Source: Megascapheus bottae (taxonomy: Eukaryota > Chordata > Mammalia > Rodentia > Geomyidae). Taken from it: a stretch of DNA of 64,000 nucleotides. Position 1 is the first letter of the stretch; every line of letters starts with the position of its first letter. The stretch lies in contig JANJXV010000014.1 of the NCBI GenBank assembly GCA_024803745.1, positions 3,395,001 through 3,459,000 of the forward strand. Direction: 5' to 3'. This document shows positions 50,205 to 59,722 of this stretch, piece by piece. The position numbers and the translations under genes are program-made. The notes beneath the pieces were generated by a model. The model did not search any database and was not told the origin of the DNA. It worked only from the letters and a program-made list of their open reading frames with translations.

Positions 50205-52258
50205 ATCATACGATGGTATGGAGCCACCATCCTTTCCCCACCCTTTGTTACTAGTCCTCACCCATTCTTCATCCCTCTCTTCCCCTCACTTTCTAGCTAC
50301 TCCCTCACCCTTTCTTCATAGACCCCCATCCACTCTTCTTCCACCACTCTTCTCTCCCTTCCATACCTCTCTTCCCTTGCCCTCACTCCTTCCTACTCAT
50401 CAATCAATTCTTAATCAACTGTTCTTCTCATCCTCTTCCCTTTCCTACTAACACCTCTTCACTTTGTCTTCCTAGTCACCATTCCAGTCACCTCACCCTC
50501 TATTCTCATCCCTCTCCTGTTCTCTCTCTCCTCACTCCTTCCTCCTAGTCCCCATCCGTCCTACACTCTCCCTTCTCATCCCCCTCCTTTCTTCTCACCC
50601 TATCATCCTAGATCCCCTACAAGAACACTTCATTCCCCACCCTCTCTTCTCTAACCCCACCCTTTCCACTATGCCTTCTTCACCTTCTTCCAAATTCCCC
50701 ATCATTCTTCAGTCCCCACTCTCTTCTCATGCCCCTTTCATCCTTACAACCCCTTCTTTCTAGTCTCCCACCCCCTTTTCTACTTTCTCCTCACCCTTTC
50801 TTCCTGAACCCCTCAAGGTCTCTTCATCCTTTCAGCTTCTCTTCCCTTGCTTCACCTTTCTCTAGCGACACCTCTTCACCTTCTTCCTGTCCCCACCCAC
50901 TCTTCACCCCCCTCTCATGCATCTCCCTCCCCACTGCCCCTCCTGTCTAATGGCCCACCCTCTCCACTCATCTTCTTCCCTTCACTACAACCCTCATTTT
51001 CCAAATTCCCCACCCACTGTCTGTCTTATCTACCTCCCTTTGTTTTTGCCCCTCCCCATCCCTTCTTCCTAATCCTCTACCCATTCTTCACCCCCACCCT
51101 CTCTTCTCATCCCCTCACCTATTCTTCCTAGTACCCCCACCCTCTATTACCATCCTTCTTTGCTTCTCCTTCTTAGTCCCCAATCCACTCAGTCCCCACT
51201 CTCTACTCTCTTCCCTCTCCCTTCCCTAAGACGCCCTCCTCACCCCTACTTCATTCCTCACCCTCCATTCAGCCCTCTCCTTTCCCTACTCCCCACCACT
51301 CTTCATGCCTCTTCTCTATAACTATTCCTTCTTTATAGTCTTAGTTCCCCAATCACAGTCCATCCCTCATGCTTCTCACTCCCCTCCCTTTCTTACTACC
51401 CCATTCTCACCTCTTCCTAGTCATCCACCCAGTCTTTACCCCCATTGCTACCTCTCCCCTCCCGCTCTTTCTATGTACTCTTCAGCCCCACCCTCTCATG
51501 TAGCATCCCTTCTTAGCCCCCCATCCCTTTCATCCCCACCCTCTTATCATCTCCCTTTCTTTCTACTACCCCCCTCCCCGCATACCATCTTCTTAGTCTT
51601 CCACTCACTCTTCACTCCCACTCCTTCTCATCCTCCTCCCTTCCATTCCACCACTCTGTATCCCTTCATCCGAATCTGTCACCCCTTCATTACCCCTATC
51701 CCTCATTACCCTCTCCCAGGTCCATCCTAGTGCCACCCCCACTCCTTATCCCCTACCTTCCCTCTCAATCCCTCTTTTCCCTAACACCCCTTTCCTTTCT
51801 TTCTAGACCTTACTTTTCACCCCCACTCTCTCATCTCTTTCCCTTCTTTAATAACTCCCCCCGTCTCCCTAGTCTCCCACCCCCTTCACCTTACTCTCCT
51901 CGATCTCCCTCCCACCACCTTCCTAGTTCTCCACCTACTCATTCCCCTACCTTTTCCCTCATTACCCCTCCTTGTATCTTCTTGTCCCCCACCCTCTCAT
52001 CTTATCCCCCTCCCTTTTCCCCAGTCCCCCACCCATTTTTCATTTCCACCCTTGTCTTCTCATCCTTCTCCTTTTCCATACTACCCCTCTCCACTCCTTC
52101 CTGGCTCCCTACCCTTTCATCATGCACCTTCTTATCTCTCTCCATTCCCTAGCCTCTTGGCCTGTGGTTTCCTCCTTCCTTCCTCCCTACCCACTCTCTT
52201 TACTCCTTCCAATCCCCCCAACTTCTTTGCTCCACCCACTTCCCTTGACCCTAAAGGA
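50205..52258. repeat. ~2-kb polypyrimidine (polypurine on minus) tract
   Basis: Nearly all C and T on the + strand, with few purines over 2 kb. It is built from short imperfect repeats such as 'ccaccctctcttctcatcccc' and 'cctttcttcctagtcccc'. It looks like a large expansion of the pyrimidine-rich half of the adjoining tandem unit. On the PEG10 sense strand it is purine-rich and starts about 50 bp beyond the polyadenylation signals. Overlapping open frames rich in Ser, Pro and Leu arise from composition only. Confidence 0.92.
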
Positions 52259-52301
52259 CGCTGAAATGATAGGGACACCGTATGCTCTTAACCACTAAAT
52301 C

Positions 52302-52318
52302 TTTATTGAATTTTTATT
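52302..52318 (-). terminator. PEG10: PEG10 polyadenylation signals
   Basis: Two AATAAA hexamers on the minus strand (52318-52313 and 52307-52302), 5 nt apart. Cleavage is expected about 10-30 nt further on, near 52275-52292. That would give a 3' UTR of about 3.0 kb, in keeping with the long PEG10 3' UTR of other mammals. Confidence 0.75.
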
Positions 52319-52392
52319 GAAATAACATCAATGCAGTATTAGTAGATACAGAGAAATATAGTAAAGAGAATACAGTAATAAAATTTGTAGGA

Positions 52393-52424
52393 GGGGTGGG
52401 GTTGGGAGGTGGGGATAGGGTGGG
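52393..52424 (+). other. Potential G-quadruplex near the PEG10 3' end
   Basis: Runs GGGG-T-GGGG-TT-GGG...GGGG...GGG lie on the + strand, so the PEG10 transcript is C-rich here. The sequence is also complementary in composition to the polypyrimidine tract next to it. Confidence 0.6.
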
Positions 52425-52860
52425 AGTACAGGGTGAGGTAGGGTAAGAGATGGGTTCTGACAGGGGATAAGAGTGAAAGCTTTTATTCATCACTTTCTTT
52501 TAATGACCACACATTTTTACTCATACAGTTGTATTCATATCCAATTCACTCTAAATAGGTTGATCACCCTGCAGTTCCCTCTCAGTTTGAGGTGTGTCAA
52601 GGTAAGGGAGGGGAAAGGGTAGAGAGGACAAGTAAGTAAACGCGTCCACTTGTAGAGATAGCTAATACATACTATTATCCTAATTTCCTAAATAATCCCA
52701 CCCACTTAAGATTACTTAGTCCCACCCAGCCTAAATACTTATGATTATATAGATCCCCAATTACTAAAAACTTAAAAAAGAAATAAAAACAATGCAATGT
52801 TCCACAGACGCATTCAATACAATTCTGCAATCTCAAACAACAAAGAACTTTCAGTCCTGC

Positions 52861-52914
52861 TAGATGTGTTCTCGCTGCTAGATGTATCCTCGCCGCTAGA
52901 TGTGTTCTCGCCGT
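52861..52914. repeat. 18-bp unit repeated three times
   Basis: The unit 'tagatgtgttctcgctgc' occurs three times in tandem with 1-3 changes per copy, inside the PEG10 3' UTR. Confidence 0.9.
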
Positions 52915-55317
52915 CTTCCATAGGTGGTGCTTCATTACTGCTCACGCCTTTCCAGCAGGGTATTCTCTGTGTCCAGTCCTCGAACTGTATTGAAGGGAGC
53001 CGTCTGCAGTGGGTGATGTCCAGGTCAACTCAGGAGTCCAAGGGATACCTGCAAACTTAAACTTCCAGACTGCACTAGATAGAGGAGCCCCTCTCATTTT
53101 GTGCACTTCCAGGTTCACTAGGCTGTTTTACAAGATTTAATCATCTTAGTAAGATAGATACCTCTGTGCTCAAACTAAACTGACCCTTCATAAATGTATG
53201 TCAACTTTCTTTATCTCAATATCCTAGCATGGTGACCTTTACTAGTGTCTTCTACACTCTTCCTTTCTGATGAAAGGAGGCATTTTTGTTAGAAATGCCA
53301 AAAAAAAAAAGATTTAACAGAAACAAATCAGATGAGAGAAAGGAAACTTAATCAAATTTCAGTACTATAGAATAAGATTACTTAATTACTTATCTTAACA
53401 GCTAACTTATCTTACCTATCAGCTAATACCTATAGATAGTATATAGAGTAAGAGAACATGTTACACACTGCCGAAAAGGTAAATCGCAAGCTTTAATAAA
53501 CAGTCCAAAAGGTGTCAGGGATGTCGTCCTGACTCTTCCATTGATGGCCAACTTCTCCAGACTTTTGCTTGCAGTAGTGGCAAATGTCCGTGTGTACATG
53601 CCAGGGCTGCAGGTAATGTCCCATTTATGAGCATTCTGCAGCTTGAAGATCCATGAAAATTAGAGTTCAAATGTATGAGAATGGAATTGAGGTTGAGGTA
53701 AATTGGAGTGACACTTCACAATAGTCCAGAAGCACAAATGCACCATTTTAAAAGTAACTAACACACACGAGTGATTGACAAGCTTTCTGATTCCATTGAG
53801 GAAACAAGATAAAGTTCTGAACTGAACGGCCAATTACGTTTGTTCTCTTTTGTGTCAGTTTTAAAGGCCCAATTGGTAGAATTGAGATTAATTACAATAG
53901 TAAAGTTGAAGTCTGTACTTCAGAGATTCTTATTCACAGTATAGTAAGTTCACAGAAATATACTATGTTACCTAATTTTACTACAAGAATTAGTTCTTTA
54001 TTCGTCAGTGGAAGCTTGAAAGCATAGTCATTCACCTTAAAACATCTAAAGGATACTACTATAACTAAAACTTAAGTAAACATGCAAGGGTAAGTATATG
54101 TGGGTAGGGGGGGGTGATAATGAAGGTATGAAAGATGATATTGATGGAAAAGGAAACTTCACCATTAAGACCCCATGACAGGTAAGCTGGAATATAAACC
54201 TTGTTGCTTCCTACTGCTCAAACTGGCCAGTGGAGACTATGTGTGCTCCATCAAGCCTGCTCTTTTCTATCTCCATGCATGGCAGCAAAATGGAGTCTTA
54301 GCAACCAGGCAGGAAGGTGGCAAATCCTGCAGCAAGGTTAAATGGCAGTAGTAAAACAGAGAGAGGTTAGACAAATGGTTCATGGTAGTAGCAAGGGACC
54401 AGATTAAAAGAAGTCAGGCAGCCCCAAAATAGCACAAAGCTGAGGCCTTTCATCCATTGGCAGCTTCAGGTCAGACTCTGATCTTTTACAAGCCCATATC
54501 CCCAAGACAGTGCCCCATGCTCTAATTCCTCCTCTTCTGAGAGTGTGATCTAGGTGCTGAATCATTTCCCCTCTCCAGCATCCTCCTGGTACAAACCCAT
54601 GAGGGGATGATGGGATGCCCAAGTGCATATGGAGGCAGACACATGGCCGCTCGTGAAAATGCTTTCTGAAGTACCAGCCTGAGTTGGTACCAGTGACCTC
54701 AGAGCCTCTCAAGTGTTGGGTCCAGCACTCAGGTGTCCTTTTGCTACTCTTTAGCCCTCACAGAATGATGAGAGGTGTTGCCATGACTGGCATGGTGATG
54801 GGAAGATGTTGTCTAAGCCAGAGTTCTTGGGTACCTGTGATTTGCACCAGGGTGTGAAGGCACACTCTTAACACACAAGAGTCAGTCTAAGAGAGCACTT
54901 CCTTGTCAGGCTTACAGTGTTACCTGTAGCAGGGGCTTTTTGCCTGCTCCTTGAAAGTTAACGGAACCATGGCAATGGAGTTTGAAGATGGTGAAGTTTC
55001 CAAGGGGTGCAGCAAGAGGATCCCGGAAGCCTGTCCATACTGCACCAGTTACTGTGGCTTCCTTATAAGGCGCCCGCCCTCCCCTGATGTAAAGAGAGTA
55101 CCGAAACTCCCAGAAAGGTCATGTCCTCCCCCTTCTCCTCCCCCCTCCCGAGAGAAAGGAACATTTCCTGCGTTAGCATCAGCTCCTCTGACAGGCTGAG
55201 GTTTGACAGTCCAGCAGTGTGGCTGAGCATCTGTACAGGAATCAGCTTTTGAGGGGGGGAGAGAGTGAGAGCGGGAGGGCGGGAGGGAGGGAGGGCCCCT
55301 GGAGGGCAAGACAGGGT

Positions 55318-55342
55318 CTACATGCCATAGGACGAAGCAGGC

Positions 55343-55375
<33 letters not shown>

Positions 55376-57695
55376 GGTGGCGGCTGCGGCGGTGGATACT
55401 GGGGTACGGGAGGCTGGCGGTACACGTGTGGATTCCAGCTGACCATGACAGGTACGTAGAGAGATCTTCCGTGCCCATCTCGCCCCAGGGGGTACCACGC
55501 GAACCCCACGGGGTAGGACGGGTACGGATAGGTGGGGTACGAGTGGTATCCGTGCACTTGCGGGACGTACTCTGTGTACGAGGCCAGGTGCGCTCGGTCT
55601 TCCATGTTGGGAATGGTCAGGCGCGGGTACTGATGCTGGATGGTGACGTGGTGGTGGTGGTGGTGGTGGTGGTGATGGTGGTGGTGGTGGTGGTGGTGAG
55701 GGTGCGGGATGCGGCAGTTGTAAGTGACCTGGAGCTTCCACCCCCTCTTCACCTGGAGAATCTGGGCTCCGTTGGGTGCGACGGTGGGGGTGATGAAGCC
55801 ATCCTTCACGTTCCTCACCACGAATTCTCGGAGGGCAGCCATTTCGTGCTCGGAGAGGGAGTACACGTGTCCACTGGGGATGCTGTGTGCTCCGGGGATC
55901 ATGTCAACGCGAGGGTCGACCTGCCGGTGGTCCGGGTAGTGGTGGTGGTCCACGGGGGTGTACACGTTCTGGACGTAGTAGTACCTCACCGGCTGGTAGA
56001 CTCTGTACCCACCTTCCACCGGGTAGTAGAGGGCGGGGAGGGGCCCCGGGGGCGGGAGTGGCAGGGGCGGAGGTAAGGCAGAGTACATGCGGCAGTAGTA
56101 GCGGCAGTATTCAGAATCGAAGACGATGGACCGTGTGCTCCACGTGATGTTGGGATCGTGTGTGGTCAGCCAGCGAACGCCCAGGACTACGGGGAAGTAG
56201 GGGGACTGCGTCACGTCGAAGGACAGCACCTCACGGTGATCTCCCAGGTCGACAAACAGGTTGAAGGTTTCGTGGATGATCGGGCCGGACGCCACGGGGC
56301 GCCCGTCGATGGCTTCCACGAGGATCGGCCAATGCTTGACGCGGATAGGGATGGCGTTCTGCAGGACGTACTCTATATCTATAAAGTTGCCTGAGGCTCC
56401 AGAATCAATCATGGCTCGGACGAACAGGGTGTGTCTGCCCGGGAGATGGATCTGGAGCATCACTTGCAGGTGTGGAGGCGAGACGGCATCGTCTTGTGGG
56501 GACCTTATTAATTCTGGCCCGGTCGCTGAAGGTCCCTCTACAGCGGGGCCGGGGAGTTTCCCGCCGGCGAGTGCTTGGAGGCTTTCGCTGGACAGTTGTC
56601 CGCGTAATGGCCTCCGTTGCCGCAGTAAAGACAAAGGTTCAGTTTGCGGCGTCTCTCCTTCTCTTCCTGGGTCAGGCGCATGCGGGCACCTCCCACGGGC
56701 TCGGTGGGGTCCACCTGGTGACCTGCGTTGGGCAGCACCATGGCGCGGGGTGGGGAGCGCGGCTTGCGAGCGGCGGCGGCGCGAGCCTGTCTTCTCTCGA
56801 TGTGGATGCAGTGGTTGATGAGCGCGTTCAGCGTCTTGGGCACCTCGCCACGGGAGAGCTCCTCCTGGATGTGGTCACTCAGGCCTTCCTGGAACTGGTC
56901 GATCAGGGCAGGCTCGTTCCAATCCACGTCTTGGGCCAGCGCCTGGAAAGCGTTGGCGTAGTCGATGACGGACCCCAGGCCCTGGCGCAGGCGTCGGATC
57001 TGGCGCTTGGCGGCCTCGCGCTTCTGAGGGTCTTCGAAGACGTGCTTCATCTCCATCATGAAGGCCGGGTAGTTGTGCATCAGGTAATTGGAGCGCTCCA
57101 GCTTGGCAGAGGCCCAGCGGGCCGCACGGCCGGTCATCATGCTTGTCACGAAGCAGACACGGACGCGGTCCAGGGAGAAGTCGCGGGTGCTCTTTTCCAT
57201 GAAGACCTGGCACTGAGACATGAAGGGAGCCAGCATGTCGGGGTTGCCGTCGAACTTCTCTGGAAGGTCTTCAGGGCAGTCTTCCTCGATGGGAGGGGTG
57301 GGGACGGCGGCCGCCGCTGCACCCTGGAGCTCAAGGTCATCCTCTTCGTCCTCGGGGACAGGGAGGGGCAGGGGCTCGGGCTCGGGCTCCGGCTCGGGCT
57401 CGGGCTCGGGCTCCACCTCCACCTCCACCTGCTCACGCAAGGTGCTGTTCTCCTCGCTGAGCCTCTGCACCTGGGTCTGCAGGTTGTTGTTCTCCTCGGA
57501 CTGTCGGATGACCTTCTCCCTCAGGTTGTTGATCTCTTCAGACAGCTCATCCCGTCTGCGCTCGGTGGTGTTGGGGACGCAGGGGGTGTTGGTGCCTTTG
57601 TTGTTGTTGTTGTTGTTGGGGGGAGGGGGAGGAGGAGGAGGGGGGCAGGCGTCAGACCCCCCAGCAGCTCCACCCTCAGCTCCTCCGGGACCCAT
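55318..57695 (-). CDS. PEG10: PEG10 Gag-Pol-like fusion protein (by -1 frameshift)
   Basis: This is the long product of a domesticated Ty3/gypsy-type gene. Ribosomes read frame 1 to the AAC of GGGAAAC (56558-56556), slip back one base and continue to TAG at 55320-55318. The predicted protein is 380 + 412 = 792 residues, longer than my recollection of about 708 for human. Frame 2 contains a retroviral-type aspartic protease core with the catalytic triad motif Asp-Ser-Gly-Ala at about residues 431-434. A region rich in Tyr, Pro and His follows, with 17 consecutive His codons (55648-55698), and the C-terminus is polyproline ending Ala-Ser-Ser-Tyr-Gly-Met. No reverse transcriptase or integrase is present, as in other mammalian PEG10. 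In known mammals PEG10 is paternally expressed, needed for placental development, forms capsid-like particles and cleaves itself. Those roles are family knowledge, not visible here. Confidence 0.95.
55331..55397 (-). repeat. PEG10: Coding proline-codon run near the PEG10 C-terminus
   Basis: GGC/GGT-rich trinucleotide repeat on the + strand, read on the minus strand as long runs of Pro codons broken by Gln-Pro, just before the terminal Ala-Ser-Ser-Tyr-Gly-Met. Confidence 0.92.
56499..56562 (-). promoter_or_regulatory. PEG10: -1 ribosomal frameshift signal: GGGAAAC plus pseudoknot
   Basis: The slippery heptamer GGGAAAC is at 56562-56556, read G-GGA-AAC in frame 1. Downstream, stem 1 can be drawn as CGCTG (56545-56541) with CAGCG (56528-56524), extended by CCCGG (56553-56549) with CCGGG (56522-56518). 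The loop then holds GGGACCTT (56536-56529), exactly complementary to AAGGTCCC at 56506-56499, giving stem 2 of an H-type pseudoknot. The frame 1 stop codon lies in the loop. PEG10 is known to use such a signal; the pairings are my own reading. Confidence 0.9.
56538..57695 (-). CDS. PEG10: PEG10 reading frame 1, Gag-like protein
   Basis: The unshifted product has 385 residues. The start at 57695 has a strong Kozak context (GTGGCCATGG) and is the first in-frame ATG in the inferred spliced mRNA. The order is: a Gly/Ala-rich start, nine Pro and six Asn (about residues 18-32), a charged coiled coil with Leu heptads (about 44-90), a Val/Pro-Glu run with seven Glu-Pro pairs, and an acidic stretch. 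The capsid-like Gag domain begins near residue 140 (Leu-Pro-Glu-Lys-Phe-Asp-Gly). A CCHC zinc knuckle, C-X2-C-X4-H-X4-C, lies at about 355-368, and the stop is at 56540-56538 just after the slip site. The Thr at residue 43 occupies the place where, as I recall, the human protein starts with Met. The zinc knuckle implies RNA binding. Confidence 0.95.
   Translation of the reverse strand: MGPGGAEGGAAGGSDACPPPPPPPPPNNNNNNKGTNTPCVPNTTERRRDELSEEINNLREKVIRQSEENNNLQTQVQRLSEENSTLREQVEVEVEPEPEPEPEPEPEPLPLPVPEDEEDDLELQGAAAAAVPTPPIEEDCPEDLPEKFDGNPDMLAPFMSQCQVFMEKSTRDFSLDRVRVCFVTSMMTGRAARWASAKLERSNYLMHNYPAFMMEMKHVFEDPQKREAAKRQIRRLRQGLGSVIDYANAFQALAQDVDWNEPALIDQFQEGLSDHIQEELSRGEVPKTLNALINHCIHIERRQARAAAARKPRSPPRAMVLPNAGHQVDPTEPVGGARMRLTQEEKERRRKLNLCLYCGNGGHYADNCPAKASKHSPAGNSPAPL
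57372..57431 (-). repeat. PEG10: Coding repeat for Glu-Pro and Glu-Val pairs
   Basis: Seven GAGCCC/GAGCCG hexamers follow three GTGGAG hexamers in frame 1, between the coiled coil and the acidic linker. The hexamer periodicity suggests length polymorphism. Confidence 0.9.
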
Positions 57696-57822
57696 GGCCA
57701 CTGGGTGGGAAGGAGGGGCCCTCCCGGGTGTGGCTTCACCCCTGTGGGGAGGGAGGCCTGGGTCCTGGCCTCCTCTGGCCCCCCTTCGTCGTGGCTGCTT
57801 TGTCTTCAACACCCGCTTGTTT
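57696..57822 (-). other. PEG10: PEG10 5' UTR part carried by exon 2
   Basis: The 127-nt segment is open in frame 1 with no ATG and no in-frame CTG. If exon 1 ends in TG at 63868-63867, joining to the first base A of exon 2 makes an in-frame TGA at the junction. That would close the frame upstream and favour initiation at 57695. Confidence 0.75.
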
Positions 57823-59175
57823 CTGTAAATGAAGATAAAATGACACATTTGAAATTAATTCAACATACACATTCACTGCAGCATCAGGTACACAAAGATT
57901 TAGTCAGGTAAACTATCCCCTCCCCCCCCCATTGCTCTAGCTGTTCATATTAATTAGTGGTCAAACAAAACACACCCTCACAACTGAAAAGAACCAAGTT
58001 GTCAATCAATTCCAACAACAGTGAAAAACATATCACTCTGAATGTCCAAATGATATTGACCCCTCAAAAACCACCTGCTCATTATGATTCAACAATACAG
58101 AAACTTTATCATCAGCATCCTTACATTTTCAAACAATAACTCCGTGTGGTAGGAAGACAGCAAGAAACTTTCAAAACAGAGATGAATACCAAATAATTAT
58201 GCAAAACAATTTCAAAACAATAACCTTAATTGTAAGAGAAGCTGGGCGAAAGATAGCTAATAATCCAACCAGTGAGGAAACCACACCAAAAAAAAGGAGG
58301 GGGCATTAAAATCACATTTACATTCAAGTGTGAAAAAGTGGGGTTAACTGTCCCACACTCAAGTCCACTAATTATCTAATCAAACACAACCACCATCATC
58401 AGAGAAACCACAAGACTGGCTAATTATATTTTTGATCATAATTCAACTTCCACATGAGAATTCTCTCTGCTGCAGAAATGGCATTGAACAATGACAGGTG
58501 TCGACTTCGTTTTTCATTATATAATCATTCAACAAATGCTAATTAATACCTCCTTGGAAGAAATGAACTATTATGTACAGCATTTAAGATGCCCAGTAAT
58601 AATATACCCTCAAATATATTATGATTTAATTGAATAATGTAGACAAAGCAGGGAATATCTAATAACTTAACTGATACTAAAAAAAGCTATTCATTAGGTA
58701 AAATAACTTTTTATATAAATGGAGGAGCTACTGATATAGCATCCTGCACTTCTAAATATGTTTTTACTTTTTAATATTGTATTAGTAACACAAAAAATTC
58801 CAGGGCTTTATTTGCTCTTCAGGCAAGCAGTTTGTAATCAACTTTGTCAACACAGCCCCACCCAAAGGTTTATAATGCCAAAGTGGAATGGAGTGCATTC
58901 CTGTGGGGGTGGGGGGTAGTAAGTAAATGTGAGTGGATATGTGTATGTATGTGTGTGTGTGTAGGTGGAGTGGGGGAAGGGTTTAATATTCAAATTATGC
59001 ATGTGATGACAGTACGTCATACATACAAATCCTAACACAAGGTCTGTGCCATTCCTGAAAATAACATTAAATGAATTTGAAGTGATTTATTTTATATTTT
59101 CAGTTATCTCAAATCCCAAATTTGGAATATATAAATACATAAAATGCTTACATGTTTAATATATAAAGAGTTTTG

Positions 59176-59405
59176 TATTCTGAAACTTTTAAGTTAAAAG
59201 TCTAACTTTTTAAAAAGTTTAACAAACTTCTTTAGAAGTTTAAAACTTAAGTTTTTTTTTAAGTTCTAAAACTTGGGAAAGTTTTGAACTCTTCATCTTA
59301 AACAAAAGTTTTGATAACAAAAGTTTTCAACCATGTTGTATAAAGTTTAAAAAGTTGAAAAGTTTGTAGTTTGAAAAACTAAAAACTTAATTGAAGTTTA
59401 AAAAC
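59176..59405. repeat. Low-complexity AAGTTT/AAACTT region
   Basis: Many interleaved copies of 'aaagtttaa', 'aaaacttaa' and 'aagttttgaa' in both orientations allow numerous alternative hairpins. It appears to be a decayed short-unit repeat in the PEG10 intron. Confidence 0.85.
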
Positions 59406-59691
59406 TGTTTCTTTGTTATCTCTAAAGGCAAAATGGGCCATGATTATATTATATTATATTAAGCTCAAATGGTAAATATTTATTAATTTGAGAAGTTAGA
59501 TGGGAAATAATTAATATTTAGGATCTTCCCCTGGCCCAACTCACTACCAGTAGCCATATTGCCTTTGTCCAGTATACTTGGTGGGGCCTGTCCAAGGAAT
59601 TGCATCTATCTGTCCTTAAAGGACAGGGATTTATTAGCATTCTATTTTAATAGTTTTAACTATGCTTCTTAATTAACTATATTCCAAGCTG

Positions 59692-59722
59692 TAAAAAAAA
59701 CAAAACAAAACAAAACAAAACA
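59692..59722. repeat. (AAAAC)n microsatellite
   Basis: An A run is followed by about five AAAAC units. No SINE body precedes it. Confidence 0.95.

Larger units (their letters stand above)
46138..50210. repeat. Degenerate ~290-bp tandem array, about 12 units
   Basis: A module recurs with this order: 'tattaatattaaag', 'cactggaatcactattaattg', 'gatggaatgagctgatttcctgg', 'ggtattctgggt', 'cattgatactgggttgtgtgattgatgtgttctttat', then a pyrimidine-rich half ending near 'ccaattaataaatctcaa'. The 'ttcctgg.gtattctgg' anchor occurs near 46231, 46518, 46818, 47089, 47400, 47690, 47973, 48640, 48852, 49152, 49478 and 50058. After subtracting insertions the spacing is mostly 250-325 bp. Units are strongly diverged, so the array is old. 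Confidence 0.85.
52286..55317 (-). other. PEG10: PEG10 3' UTR
   Basis: This is about 3 kb with no SINE or L1 insertion that I can find, unlike the flanking intergenic DNA, which suggests selection against insertions. It contains a G-rich patch on the + strand (52393-52424), an 18-bp triplet repeat at 52861-52914, and a GGGG-rich spot near 54106. Small open frames here (for example 54404-54712 minus) have no recognisable domain. Confidence 0.7.
52285..57822 (-). other. PEG10: PEG10 exon 2 (coding region plus long 3' UTR)
   Basis: The 5' boundary is set by the acceptor CTTCATTTACAG (57834-57823), preceded by a T-rich stretch, and exon sequence AAACAAG follows. The 3' end is inferred from the twin AATAAA signals. 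The exon holds a short 5' UTR (57822-57696), both reading frames (57695-55318) and about 3 kb of 3' UTR. PEG10 in other mammals likewise has a non-coding exon 1 and a single large second exon. The exact 3' end is not directly visible. Confidence 0.8.

Noticed and set aside
50053..52298. Several Ser/Pro/Leu-rich open frames on the + strand
   Set aside because: They come from the near absence of A and G in the polypyrimidine tract, so stop codons are rare. There is no domain, splice structure or consistent frame.
55049..56076. Long frames at 55049-55741 (minus) and 55219-56076 (plus)
   Set aside because: They are shadows of the Pol-like frame in other frames. Their Pro, His and Val runs are the trinucleotide repeats read out of phase.
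57520..57848. Start of PEG10 frame 1 at the upstream ATG at 57848
   Set aside because: That ATG lies in the intron, upstream of the acceptor CATTTACAG, so it is removed by splicing. The first exonic in-frame ATG is at 57695.
56472..57911. 479-residue open frame on the + strand over PEG10
   Set aside because: It is antisense to the Gag-like frame, arises from GC-rich codon composition, and has no recognised domain. The minus-strand frame has the zinc knuckle and family-like sequence.
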